A program made the position numbers and the translations under genes. The notes below the pieces were generated by a model. It ran no database searches, had not been told where the DNA came from, and worked only from the letters and a program-made list of their open reading frames with translations. 64,000 bases of DNA from Rhea pennata (taxonomy: Eukaryota; Chordata; Aves; Rheiformes; Rheidae), in the NCBI RefSeq assembly GCF_028389875.1, contig NC_084678.1, forward strand, positions 14,910,899 through 14,974,898, written 5' to 3'. Of the stretch, positions 37,401 through 48,844 are shown one piece after another. How positions within the stretch are numbered: position 1 is the stretch's first letter; every line of letters starts with the position of its first letter.

Positions 37401-40400
37401 CAGAGCCTTTGGGAGCTGATGGCCACCCAAACTGATCCAAACTCCTGTCCGAGGGACAAAAATCCCGAGTGCGGCATTCCCTGCGCTTCCTCTTCCATCG
37501 TTAATGTTATTCTTCAAGTGGTTTTTTTTTTTTCCTTTAAAACTCTCTACGTACCCTTGTCTGTATTTAACCTGTGCATATCGCTTTCAATCTCTAGCAC
37601 GTTCTTTCTTACAAAACAAACCTTCTGGATTTCTTCAGATGCCAGGAAGAAAGAATTTGAATTCTTGTTTTAGATCCAGAAACATTTCCCTTTCAGCCAG
37701 AGAAAATGCATCTGAAATCTCTGCACCACGCAGAGCAGAAAAGCTCGGTAGAGCTGAGAAGTAGGAAGTAGAAGTGGGAAGCGGAGGAAGGGGCACGGGC
37801 ACCTGCCAGGCACCACCAAGCGACGCAGGGAACCAGAGTTTTCCCCCAAAGAGAGCGTCGCGCCGTCCCTGCGGTCTGCAGGAGACCGCGGGCAGGATAC
37901 GCTTCGCAGGGAAGTGGTTGTGTACTGCAGGGCGAAGCGGTCGTGCCAAGCCCCGCTGCAGGAAGATGGATGTGAAGACCCGGGCTTGTGGGCTGGGTGA
38001 TCGAAATCTAGAGTCAACAAGGATGAAGACTCGCAGCAGGAGAAATCCCAGGTTTCCTCCCCGGGAGATGCTTTCTCTCCTTTATCTGCAGCGCGAGCTG
38101 TCCGGGCTGCGCGTCCGTCCAGCTGTCAGTGCCCGGGACACTTCACATACTCCTTTCTGGTCAGGATCCGAGGGCAAACTCAGCAGCTGTGGTCCCACCA
38201 CCCCAACCTGCCCGAGTGCTGGCTGAGTGTGGAGGAAGCCTCCTGCTTTCCGGGGGTGGCTTTGCCACGCCACAGAGGAGAAACCAGGCTCTCAATTAAG
38301 TCCCTGGCAAAAGTAGAGACAGCGTTTTATCCATAAAAAATATTAACTTCCAGGACAGCTGCCCACCAGGTGAGATGCGAACAACCCCCTTGAAGGCGAG
38401 AATCCCTGAAGTCACAGGACGGTCTGGAAGCTGGAACAGATATCCGTAAAGGCTTGTATTTTTCTGGTAGAGCTGGCTACGCTGGAGTATTCCTCACCAT
38501 TTACTGAAACACAACCAAAAATGTTTGTCTCGTGAAAAGCCTGAGCCAAGACAGTGCTGGAGTCCAGTGGGATGAAACTCTCCAGCCCTGATCCTTCTCC
38601 AAACGTCCCTTTCGAAGCCCGGTTTGGAGCTTGCCCGAAGCCTCCGCTGGCTCCTGCCGCGCGGTGGGAGTTTGGAGAGCGTGGGCATGATGGATCAGCG
38701 CGCTGGCTCTGTAAACCGGAGTCACTGAACGGTAAATAAAGGCTTAATCATTTGTGTAATCTTTCCTAATTACCAAAGCAAAGCAACCATTCCGAGCCCA
38801 CCCAGAGGCTCCAGTGTCCTTGTCAAACACTTCTCCGCAGGGTGATTGATACTGGGTCCCCCAGATTTAAACTGAGAGGAGTTTGCTGAATGCATCCTAA
38901 CGGGAATGGAAAGTCACCTGGGAAATACATTTCTGGGCTCTGTTTTGTAATCCTCTGTGACCCCTAGTTGTGAGTATCCTGCTCTGATTTCTGCCAGAGC
39001 CTTCAACCATGCTTGCTGGCACAGTCATGAGAAGAAGACATTAAAATATCCCTACGTTTCTGCCCACAGAATGCGGCTCCGTCCTTGGCTGTGGGTGGCC
39101 TCCTTCCGGGCACAGCTCTGGGGAAAAAAGGGCTATTTGCACCCTTAGGGCCCCGTAGCCATTCCCCAAGTCTGGTGTAACTGGTGTGACTGTGACCCCC
39201 CCTTCTGAGCTGCAGCTGGGCTGCAAGGTCCCCGGGCCCCATCCTTGGGGGCTTCGTGGCCTTGCCTGAGGTGCAGACCTGCTCCCGGCGTTCCTGCAGC
39301 TCCGCTCGTTCCTCAGGGAGTTCAACCACGTGCGACCATGTCAACGTGCGCTCTGACTGCTACAAACAACGCAGCGCCAGGAATGCAAGGGACCACCACA
39401 AAGGTTTAACTAATCAGGAATTAATGACTCTTTTTGGCTGGGTTATGGAGCACAGAGATGTCTAGAGAAGTCCTGTAGGTGGGATACTGTAGGGCTGGCT
39501 AATAAGAAGCGTCATGAGGTGAGATAAGCAGGTGGGGCCCTGCAAACGTCTCCCCACTTCTCCCTGGAAGGGCTGAATGTGCCGCCGTCTCTGGAAAGCT
39601 GCTCCTGATCCCACCCCAGCTCATTGCTGGGCCGGGTTTTGCTGTGCGTTGTCTATTGCTCCGCGGAAAAGCCGTGGAGTCGGTGTGCGGGGAAAGCGGC
39701 GGTGTCAGCTGGAAAGCCAGGAGCCCTGCGGGCACGCTGCTCTCCCCTCCCGGTGCGGGGCTTTCACGTTTCCCTCCTGCTCCTCCAGCGGGGCTCGGCC
39801 AAAGGTTCCCTGTGCGCTTGAGGAGCAAGCGGAGGAGGCAAGAGAGGACCATGCTCATGTTTGTGCATGGTCGGCTTGATCACAGGGACACACACGGAGA
39901 TCCCTCTGGGGGCAGCTCTGCTCTCCCACCATGGCACTGATGGGACCAAGCTCATCTCAGTCCTCCTGATGGAGTCAGTGGAGCTACTCCGGATTCATAC
40001 GTGAGCAGCTAAGCCTGCTGAATCACACTGTTAAAACTGTATTTTCCAGGGTGGCGCAAGGTTAGACAATAAAAGAAACCATCCCTGAGTGAGATCCAGC
40101 TCCGGTTCCTCACGAGGAAGCCAATGGAAGTCCAATTTATGTGGTGCTGTAGTAAAGTACGGGTATTGTCAAAGCAAGTGAAGGTATTTTTAGCCAGTAG
40201 AGAGAAAAGAAGAAGGAGCTGGGAAGATATTTGCTCAAATGAAGCATCTATGAGGATTTGGCACTGAAGGGTCCTACCCTTTCTCTTACAATTTACTGCA
40301 TTTCACTTGGACCATTAAGTCAGGCCATCTGCAGTGGGATGGAAGAAAACCACCAGATCAGCGGGTAAACGAATGCAGCCTCCCTGAAATCCAGGCTGAT

Positions 40401-42559
40401 GGGGAAAATATGATGCCTGCTATTTGCAGGGGCAGATGGGCAGTTTCCAAAGGCAAATCCAAAAGCAAAAGATAGCAGGGCTGGCTGAAGACTCTCTGGA
40501 GCCATATTTAGCCTTTTCCCACTTTGAGTGTAATTTGGCTTGTGCAAGACAGTCTCAGTGCACCTCATCCAAAATGCTCCTCATCTGCAATGAGAAGAAA
40601 ATATTCTCCAAAATGCCAGCCCCATGGGCTGACGTTCCTCTTCTTTCTGGCCAAGATATCCAGTCTTATTGCAGAGAAGCTACTTTTTTCTTCCGTTTTA
40701 CCTCGCTGTTAGGCTTTTCTTCCTGCAGGACTCGAATGCTCGACACTAGTGGTGCTGACGCGGCTTTCAGGTTGCTAAGTCTCTTCAGTCGTCAGTGGCA
40801 ATGAGGGAGATGCTTCTTCTGTTGCGTGACATCTTTGTAGCATGAATTGCTTCGTGTTTTACTGTGCTCGCTTGCAGTGTGCTGTGCACGGACGCTAGCA
40901 CTGATAATTTTTTGGCTAACAGTGGTATTAAATCATCAGATAAAAGCTAATGATGGAGAGAGCCAGAAAATGTGATGATGATGAGGGGGAGGAATCCACA
41001 GTTGCCGTGTGTGCCAGCCATCTCGGGCTGCAGCCATCCAGCCAGGCAGGGCTGCCAAATTTATGTGCGTGTTAATTAACATTTTGACTCATTAAACGTG
41101 GCTCATTGCACGGCTTCTTCGATGGGAAGGCGATTTTGGAGCGGGTGCCAAGCAAAAGGAGGTTCCTCCGCTCTCACCCTGCCCTCGTTCTGCTCACGTA
41201 AGGCAGAAGCGGCTCTTGATGCAAAATGCTAATGAAAAGAGAGCCTAAACTGAGCTTTAATGAACATGACGAAGAATACTCCAATATTTACCAGGCTCCC
41301 GGTACTTGCTGGTAGGTGACCTGTACTGGGCACCCGTCAGCGGCTCCTCATGGGCAGGGAGCGGAGCGCCGGCCCGGCGCGCTGCGGCTGCGAGCCGAAG
41401 GGCACGTCTCCGGGCTGCTCTCGCAGACCCCGTGAATCCACCCCAACCCGCCGGTCCGTGCCAGCGCAGTGGTTAAGAAAGCTCGCTGAGATCTGGCACC
41501 CGGATCGTCCAGCCTTCCCATCTAAATGTACAGAAAACATTGCGCATCTCCTCCTGGACGGCGTTGCATAGCATGAAGAGATGACCGATGGAGAGACGGG
41601 GATGGGCACATTACTCATGTGCCAGCGAGTGCTGAATCGTTTGGGTCACCTTATGAGATGTCATCTGTGCTTGTCATATCTATTTTGCAGAAGGAATATT
41701 TCCAGGGCACTTTAGAGAGCATTAATATCATTTATATGTATTGCTTCTTTTATCCCTTTGCATAAAAAGGCAGCTGTATTTTTTGCCATGAATCTGGCCA
41801 CCTAGGACTTGTAAGAAGAGAAGAGTTATAGCTGAAACCTTTCAGAAATCTCTAAAAAGCACCTGCGCTGCTTTCCTCATCCATCACCGCGTTGTTATTT
41901 TAAGATTCAGCATCCTGGGACTTCCCAGGCCTCCGCGCGAGCGTTGTACGCCATCCGGCGATGCTCCGTCCCGCCAGCGAAGCACGTGCGTCCCAAGCCC
42001 CCGGGGATCACAGCGCGGCCGCCGGGCCCGCTCGGCTGTGACCCTCCTGGCACCTGCGCCCCCAAGGCGGGCGAACCCCGGCCTCGCCGGAGCGACCTCG
42101 GAGCCGCCGGGCTTCCCGCCCGCCCGAGACGTCGGAGGAAGGCGGCCCTCGCTGCGTCCCACCGACGCGCCGCTCCTGCGGGATTTCCCGCTTCCGAACG
42201 GGCGGTAAATACCGGGGAGCCGGCTCCAGCCCTGTTCACACGCCAACTAATTAATCGCTACAATTAAGAAAGTGCTTGGGCTTCTTCTTGGGTTCGGATC
42301 TGCCCGGCACCAGCAAGACCTGCCTACGTTACGCCGGCGGGTCTGGACTGGGAAACGGGGATCCAAAAATGAGAGCGATGCGACTGGTTCGGCTTGTGGC
42401 ACTTTAACGCCTTTTCTTCTGGTCACGGGGAAGAGGTAGGAATTACAGGGGCTCATTAGCACCGAAAAAAACCCTGATTGGTTCTATCTGAACATCAGGA
42501 AAAGTGCTGCTGAAGGTCACCGCCTGGGACTTACTGCAGCCGGTCTGATTTGCCCAGTG

Positions 42560-42960
42560 TCCAGCTTTTTTTTATGGATATTGCTTTTACTCCAGGAAAA
42601 AAAAAAGAAAGAAAAAAACCCACCCAGCCCATTTGCTCTGCCAGCTGCACTGTACTTTTAAGAAGTGCATTGGGTCTCAAGAGAATGCATCAAAATTTTG
42701 ATGCTTAGCAGAAAATAAAAATATTTGCACTCAGTTCATTTCTAGAGCTGCACATAAAACGCTTCCCCTCCGGGCATATCCGAGAAAAAGACTAGAAATA
42801 AAATATAAATTCTAAATAGCAGTAAAATGTTTATCGCTTTGGGGGTTATGAGTGTTCAGCTTTTATTACTATGAAAATCAATTTACTGAACTTCAGTTTA
42901 CTGCAAAATCAAAAAAAATAAAGTTAAAACCTGAATTCGTTCTGCATCCCTGGGTCTCCT
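42560..42960. promoter_or_regulatory. AT-rich islet, possible conserved non-coding element
   Basis: AT-rich interval rich in AAAT and ATAAA words (for example AGAAATAAAATATAAATTC near 42795) between CpG-dense blocks. No credible exon. Confidence 0.25.
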
Positions 42961-43444
42961 CCTTTATTCTTCCTGGGCTGTCGGCGAGACGCCTCCTCCA
43001 GCAGATTCCCACGGCGGTCCCTAGCGCGGGGGTGTCGCAGCTCGCTGCCCCCAGCTCGCAAGCCCCCCGCCACAGCAGGGTTTTCCTTTCCACCAGCTGC
43101 CCCCTCTACACTTACAATTTTGCTAGACTCCAACCTGGAAAAAAAAAAAAAACTTGAGAAGAAGAGGAAGCAGCCGGTTTTCCCCCCTCCAGAGAGGATT
43201 TTCGGTGGCGTTCGCCACCCGCGGCGAAGGGCAGTCCGCAGGCGTCCGGCGCATGGGTTTCGCTGCCGAGGGACTGGATTTTTGCTGGGAAGTGCGAATC
43301 CGGGTGGTCAAAATAATGTAGGAAAGCGTCGTGGTGCTTAAAACGCTGGAAGCCACCCCCAGACCCTGGACGTCAGGTGCATGGAAGTCACTTCACCGTA
43401 GCTGGTAACATACGAGAGAAACTGCAGCAAACCCATCTCTTTCC

Positions 43445-43476
<32 letters not shown>

Positions 43477-43486
43477 AAAAAAAAAA
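43445..43486 (+). repeat. Poly(A) tract, A29 then A10
   Basis: Twenty-nine consecutive A at 43445-43473, then GTT and ten more A. It has no target-site duplication or upstream element that would mark it as a retroposon tail. Confidence 0.95.
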
Positions 43487-44078
43487 GGTTATTTTTGCTC
43501 CGCGGACGGCCAAAGCAAACGCTTGGGGAGCGACGGGGCGGGACGCACGGGGAGAAGGTGCCCGCTGCAGGAGGACGCGCCGGGCAGGGCCGGGCGCCGG
43601 GCCGGCGGCGCCGGGGCTCGCGCTGCTCCAGCCGCGGCTCTGCCGGCGCCGCGCCGGGCGCTTCGCGCGCACGCGGACTTGGCTTTTTCTTTTTTTCTTT
43701 TTATTCCCGAACGGAAAGCCTCCGGCGCTCGCGACCTCCTCGTACAAATGAGGTGCTGGCGGAGCAGCGAGCGCCGGCTCCGGCCGGGGCGCCGGCGACC
43801 CGCGCCAGGAGCGCGGATTTATGGGGGAGCCGCTGGCGGGGCAGTGTAAACAGCGGCGGCCCCCTTCTTTTTTCTTTCTTTTTTATTTTTTTTTGGCTTT
43901 TTCTAAGCCGTGCATAAAGGGGCCGCAGCGACGCCTCCGCCGAGCGCCGGCTGCGTCCCGCCGCCCTCGCGCGCCGGAGCTGAGACCCGGCACGAGCTGC
44001 TGCTAAAGGCAGGGTGCAGGGGTGGGAGCCGAGTTTCAGCGCCCCCCTGGCAGTCTCAAATCAAAGCCTCTCTGGTAT

Positions 44079-44086
<8 letters not shown>

Positions 44087-44126
<40 letters not shown>

Positions 44127-44131
44127 GAAAG
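44087..44131 (+). repeat. Poly(A) tract, A26 then (GAAA)n
   Basis: Twenty-six A followed by GAAA repeats. It abuts a unique AT-rich stretch (44132-44230) with no sign of a retroposon. Confidence 0.95.
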
Positions 44132-44342
44132 ATGGAAAGTGCTTTACAATTTTTCCAAGGGTCATCTGATAACCTTGGCAGGTTTAACTGTGCCGTAACC
44201 AAATTCCCCCCCTCCGGCAGAGCAGAGCGGGATGAATCAATCATGGCAAACACCGCTGACGGACCTCGTGGACATGAAAGGCGAGAGCTGCCACGAATGT
44301 ATCAAAAATGTGCACGAGGGGGGGGATTCGCCTTCATTTCCT

Positions 44343-44356
44343 GGGGGGGGGGGGGG
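44343..44356 (+). repeat. Run of 14 G, possible G-quadruplex
   Basis: Fourteen G in a row followed by CAGGG, with a second run of eight G about 18 bp upstream. Together they could fold into a quadruplex. A third run of ten G lies at 45214-45223. Confidence 0.9.
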
Positions 44357-45479
44357 CAGGGTTTTCTTGGCTTGCAGCAGGGCAAACAAGAGGGAGGCGG
44401 AGAGAGGCGTTGAGCCACAGGGAATCGCTTAGGAAGGGCGGTGGGGATCCAGCAGGAAGCCCCGCGATACCTCCGGTGTCTCCGCCGCGGCCACGGCGCC
44501 TCCTCTCCTCCCCGCCGGCCGGCGGCGAGGCGGACCCAGACGGGGAGCCAGGGCGAAGCCGTGGGCTCATCCGGCTCCCGGACGGGCAGCAGTTTGGGGG
44601 CTGCCGCGAGCAAGCGGGAACAACCGCGGAGAGCAAGTTAAACGCTTCTAAAGAAGGACGACGGGCTGCCCGTCTTTGAGCACCTTGCTTTAACGTGCTG
44701 AGGACCTTGGGGCTGCAGGGCACGGCGGCGCTCGGCGGAAGCCGCCGGCCCCCGGCCGCCCGCCGGGGCGCGTCCGTGCGTCCCGCGAGCAGCCGCTCCG
44801 CGGGCTGGCCGCGACGCTGTTTGCACGCGCGCGGCGAAAGTGATCCAACGCGAGGCAGCTGCTAGAGCGGCAGTGTTCTTGCGCAGGAAACCCCAATCCC
44901 TTGAATTTTAATTTGAGCTGGAATTACTTACGGATAAAGCAATCCTGGTCCCAGTAAATAAACCCTGGTGCAATGACACACGCTAGCGGGTTTTAAGTCA
45001 TAGCGAGTGGGAGCGCTGCACCCCTTGAAGATGCTTTGGTCAACATTCCTGGGAAAAGAAAGAGCACCTTTGGAAAACAACCTGCGCTTCCCCCCAGCCT
45101 CGGGCAGTTCTCCCTGGAGCGGTTCCGGCAGTTGGCGCTTTCCCGGGGCGAAGGCAAGCGTTGGCCGCTCTCGCTTTTCCGGGGCCGCCGGTGGCCGTGG
45201 GAACAAGCCGCCCGGGGGGGGGGAGGGAAGGGTGTTTTCCCCGCGCCCGAGCCGCCGGAGCGGCGGGAGAGCTCCCGGCACATCGCCGGCAGGCGGGGGC
45301 CGGCTACGGGAGCGCTCCCGGCCCGCCGGGCCGGCGCTGAGAACCCGCAGACTCGTTTCGCCGCTTGCTTGCGCCGCGGGTACGAAGAGGCGGCGCGGCG
45401 GCGGCGCGGGAGCTGGGGGTGGCGGCTCTCCCGGAGCTATTAGCCTGAACCTCCTACGCGAGGAGCCTCCTTGATCCGC

Positions 45480-45890
45480 TGGAATTTATATGACCGTTAA
45501 TGGGGACTGTAAATTGCCGTCGGTCGGGATAACTCGATCCGTGTTTTTTTGGAGGGGTGGAGGGAAGGGGGAAGAGGGGAGGAAGGTGCCCCTGGGATGG
45601 ACACGGGGAGCTGTACAACAGCTTAAAGGCCCTGCTGTCTGCTGGCATATCACAGATAATAAAAATATGTTTTAATTTAACATATAAGGATACGGTGTCA
45701 AAATAAAATGTCTCAAGGACAAGTAGGGAACATAAAAAAGTCATAGCCCATGCTGTGAGCATCAGCTGCACATCATAAAGATACATTAATGGTATATTTC
45801 TTTAGAAGAAATTTTCATACTTGGGGGTTTTATGAGAAATAAGAGTTTAAAATATTAAAAGTGGAAATTTTATGATTGGAGGGAAAAACC
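45480..45890. promoter_or_regulatory. AT-rich islet, possible conserved non-coding element
   Basis: Strongly AT-rich (for example ATGTTTTAATTTAACATATA near 45670) between CpG blocks at 44.4-45.5 and 45.9-47.1 kb. It holds a GATAA at about 45655-45660. No exon seen. Confidence 0.35.
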
Positions 45891-47084
45891 GTCCAGATAA
45901 AGGTGACACGAGCAGAAGGAGCGCAAGAGTAAAGCGCCCGTGGCCCTCGGCTGGGCAGCGGCGGCCGCGGGGGCCAGGCGGAGCCGGGATGCGACCTCCT
46001 CCCTCTGCCACTCGCATCTGCGGAAAACAACAGGATTCCACCCCCCATGGAAACGGAATCAGGCCCCGGATGTCAGAGATTCGGGCACAACGTCGTGTTT
46101 TATCATAGGGCAGCAGGGAAGCAAAGCTGCTTAAAGCAGACCTCCGGGGGTGCCGAAAGGCGAAGCCAAGAGCGCCGACGCGGGAGAGCAGCCCGGCGCC
46201 GGCCGGGGCAGCCTCGTCCCGCCGGCCTTGCGCTCGGAGCGCCGACGCTCTGCCGTAAGGATCTTAGCACCTCGCCCGCGAGTCAAATCCAGCAGGAAGC
46301 TGCCGCCGGGAGAACGACTCTTAGCTACCTGCAGGAAGAGGAAAAAAAAAAAGCATTTTAACCCAGCGACTGCAACACCCCTTCCTACGGGCCGCTCTGC
46401 CCATCGCTGCGAGGAGTAACCTGCCTCTCCCGTGCCCTGCCCTGCTGCTCAGAGCTCCGGCTCCCAGGGCTTGGGCCGGGCTGGGAAAGCTCTGCGCCTT
46501 CCCGGGCCAGCCCAGAAACGCCGGGAGCCGCCGGGACGCGCTGCAGCCGCCACGGCTGCCGGCGGCACGGACCGCCCGGGGGGTGCTGCTGCTGCCCGAG
46601 CCGGGCCGGGGCCGGGGCCGCCCCGCTCGCCCCGCGGAGCCGCCGCGGCAGCGGCTGCTTTACTGCGTAGTTCCCTGGTACCGGCGCACTGCGGGCCTGA
46701 GCGCAGCCGGGGCCCTGGGCCGGCTCCTTCGCCGGCTTTTCCCATTTGCAACTATAATTTGCTGATTCACTTACTTGTCTTCTAGCTACCTTCCCGCACC
46801 TCTCTGGGCTCTCTCAGGCAGCAAGACGACGTCGCAGCAGGACAGAAAGGTCCCGAAGGGCTGGGGACGCCTTGGGCAGGCTGCGCTTTCGCACCGTGCG
46901 TTTCCAGAAGCGCAGGGCGCTGCCCTGCTCGCCGCAGCCGAACGCGGAGAGCAGCGCGCAGAGCCCGGCGTGCCGACCGGCCGCGAGCGCGCCCCGCCAT
47001 GCCGGGAGCCGCAGCGCCGCACGGACACGGGCCAAAGCTTCGTCCAGACCTGCCGCCAGCGGGAAGATGTTTTCCCCCAAATAC

Positions 47085-47180
47085 AAAGGCTAATTCGCAG
47101 TGGTTTGGATACCATAAGCTTTAATGCAGAGTATATTATATTTGCATATTGTAACTGCTCGTGGTGCACGAATATTGATG
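47085..47180. promoter_or_regulatory. AT-rich islet with octamer-type motif
   Basis: The stretch AGTATATTATATTTGCATAT contains ATTTGCAT, the octamer bound by POU factors, next to several AT-rich cores, directly after a CpG block. Function is inferred. Confidence 0.35.
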
Positions 47181-47514
47181 CCTAACATGTGAAATCTCTC
47201 TCGGGCACACGCGGAGCAGGCCGGCTAAACTGCTCTTGGACCCAGGAGCAGATCCTTCCCTCCCTGCACTTAAAACCTGCGCTCACCCCAGTCGTACAAA
47301 AGCAGTAATTCTGAGCGTTGCTTATGCTAATCTTTTAGCAGGAATATCCTTAAAATTTAGGAAGAAAAACAGCCCTCTGCACTCGCTCTCACGATCACGT
47401 GGCAGTGTACCTGGATCGCATTTTACGCAGCTGGAGTCTCAGCGAGGCTGAAGGCAACACCGCTCTCACCCGCGGTCCGTAAAGCGCACTCACCGGCACT
47501 AGGCTGCTCCGAGC

Positions 47515-47745
47515 CTTGTGTGGTCCATTATATTTTATGCTGGTTTCCTAAACATTCACAGTTAAATAAACTATGATAACACTTCATAAACATTTTTCTA
47601 GCATGCGGAATGTTTGACATGAATTTCAGCTATTTTAAAACTAATAAACAATTGTCAATCGGACGTCGGAGACTAAGCAGCAGCCACAACTGTTCTTATG
47701 GAACATCAAAGGCTTAATAAATATCTTATTTTTTTTTAAGCAGGG
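47515..47745. promoter_or_regulatory. AT-rich islet, possible conserved non-coding element
   Basis: AT-rich sequence with ACAATTG, AGTTAAATAAACTATGATAA and similar motifs resembling SOX, FOX and GATA sites. Flanked by GC-rich DNA; no open frame worth noting. Confidence 0.35.
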
Positions 47746-47912
47746 CTTTTGTACTTTTGCATACGAGCCTCTGCTGGAGCGCAGCGCAACAAGCCCCGCG
47801 GCTGCGCGTTATTGCCCGCCATGCTCAGGGTTTCACCAAGCAGGCCATCGGCCGAGAAATATGAGGCGTTACCCTTCAGACCGCACTTAGGAAATCTCCT
47901 GGTATGTGGAAG

Positions 47913-47942
47913 AAAAAAAAAAGAAAAAAAAAAAAAAAAAAA
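47913..47942 (+). repeat. A-rich tract
   Basis: A10, then G, then A19 (47924-47942), followed 289 bp later by a T19 run at 48232-48250 on the same strand. The two could pair as an inverted A/T structure. Confidence 0.9.
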
Positions 47943-48831
47943 GGTTGAGCAAACTCCAGGCTCCTGCTCTGCTAATGCACTTTTTTACTTTTTTTTTTTC
48001 CCCCTTCCTTCTTCTCCTGGGTGCAGCACGAGGCACCTTGCGAAGGCCGTTCGCAGCCTCGCTCGGGTCCCGCAGAGCGGCGGCGCGGCCGAGCATCCCA
48101 GGCCCGCGCTGCCGCTGCGCCCGAGCCCGGCCCCGCTGCGCGGGAACAGCCCTTTGGTGGTGCCCGGCCGGGCGGAGAGCAGGCAGCTCGCAAAAAACAT
48201 TTGTCCGCAGCGATGCAACGTCGTCGGGGGATTTTTTTTTTTTTTTTTTTCTGGAGGAGTACCCTAGAAAAAAAGAAAAAAAAAGAGGCTCGTTTGGGAT
48301 AACAGCTCATTTAGCAAGAGATAGCGGGTCTGCTTTAATCTCGTGCTCGTCAAGTCCCAGCCGGGGGAAGGTTTCCCTGCCGGAGAGCAGGAGCCGCCGC
48401 GGTGTTTGGGAGAGGAAACCGCCGCGGCTCCGCATTTATCTTGGCACGTGCACGCGCTGGGAAAGAGATCCCGGTGGGAGCGAGCCGGTGCCCCGGCCCC
48501 ACTCGGCTCCCAGGGCCGCGCCGCCGCCGGAGCCTCCGCGGGACTGGGAAGCTTTGGGAGCTAATCTAAGGGGAAGCTGGGGCGTCTCCAGGCCGGATTT
48601 TTTGCATCTTCTTATTTTTCGTTTTTTGCACCAGCCCGTGCTCTGCCAGCCCCGGCGGCGGCTCGGGGCGCTCGCCCGCGGGCGCGTCCCTCTCCCGTGC
48701 TGCTTCCCGCACAGCACTGACGCGGCTCCGGGTGACGGGACCGGCACCCAGTTTTTCCCAGTGGCAGGAAAAAGCTGGTGAGCCGCGGAGGAGCCAGTCT
48801 GGCTGCTCTGGGCCGAGCCAGGCGCTGGGGC

Positions 48832-48844
48832 AGATAAGTAAACA
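48832..48844 (+). promoter_or_regulatory. Composite GATA/FOX motif
   Basis: AGATAAGTAAACA joins a consensus GATA site (AGATAAG) to a forkhead core (GTAAACA) with shared bases. Another GATAAG, inside the palindrome CGCCTGATAAGGCG, lies 74 bp downstream at 48906-48911. GATA and FOXA factors act together in endoderm enhancers. Confidence 0.5.

Noticed and set aside
43445-43473. A29 run as a retroposon poly(A) tail
   Set aside because: No element body upstream, no target-site duplication, and several similar runs nearby point to simple-sequence origin.
44232-44432. Protein-like stretch LTDLVDMKGESCHECIKN on the plus strand
   Set aside because: Looks coding at first, but runs into the G8/G14 tract, has no supporting acceptor or donor, and resembles no family I know.
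47906-48781. 291-codon plus-strand open frame
   Set aside because: Starts in a poly(A) tract and crosses a poly(T) tract (poly-Lys and poly-Phe); overlapping frames on both strands are open as well.
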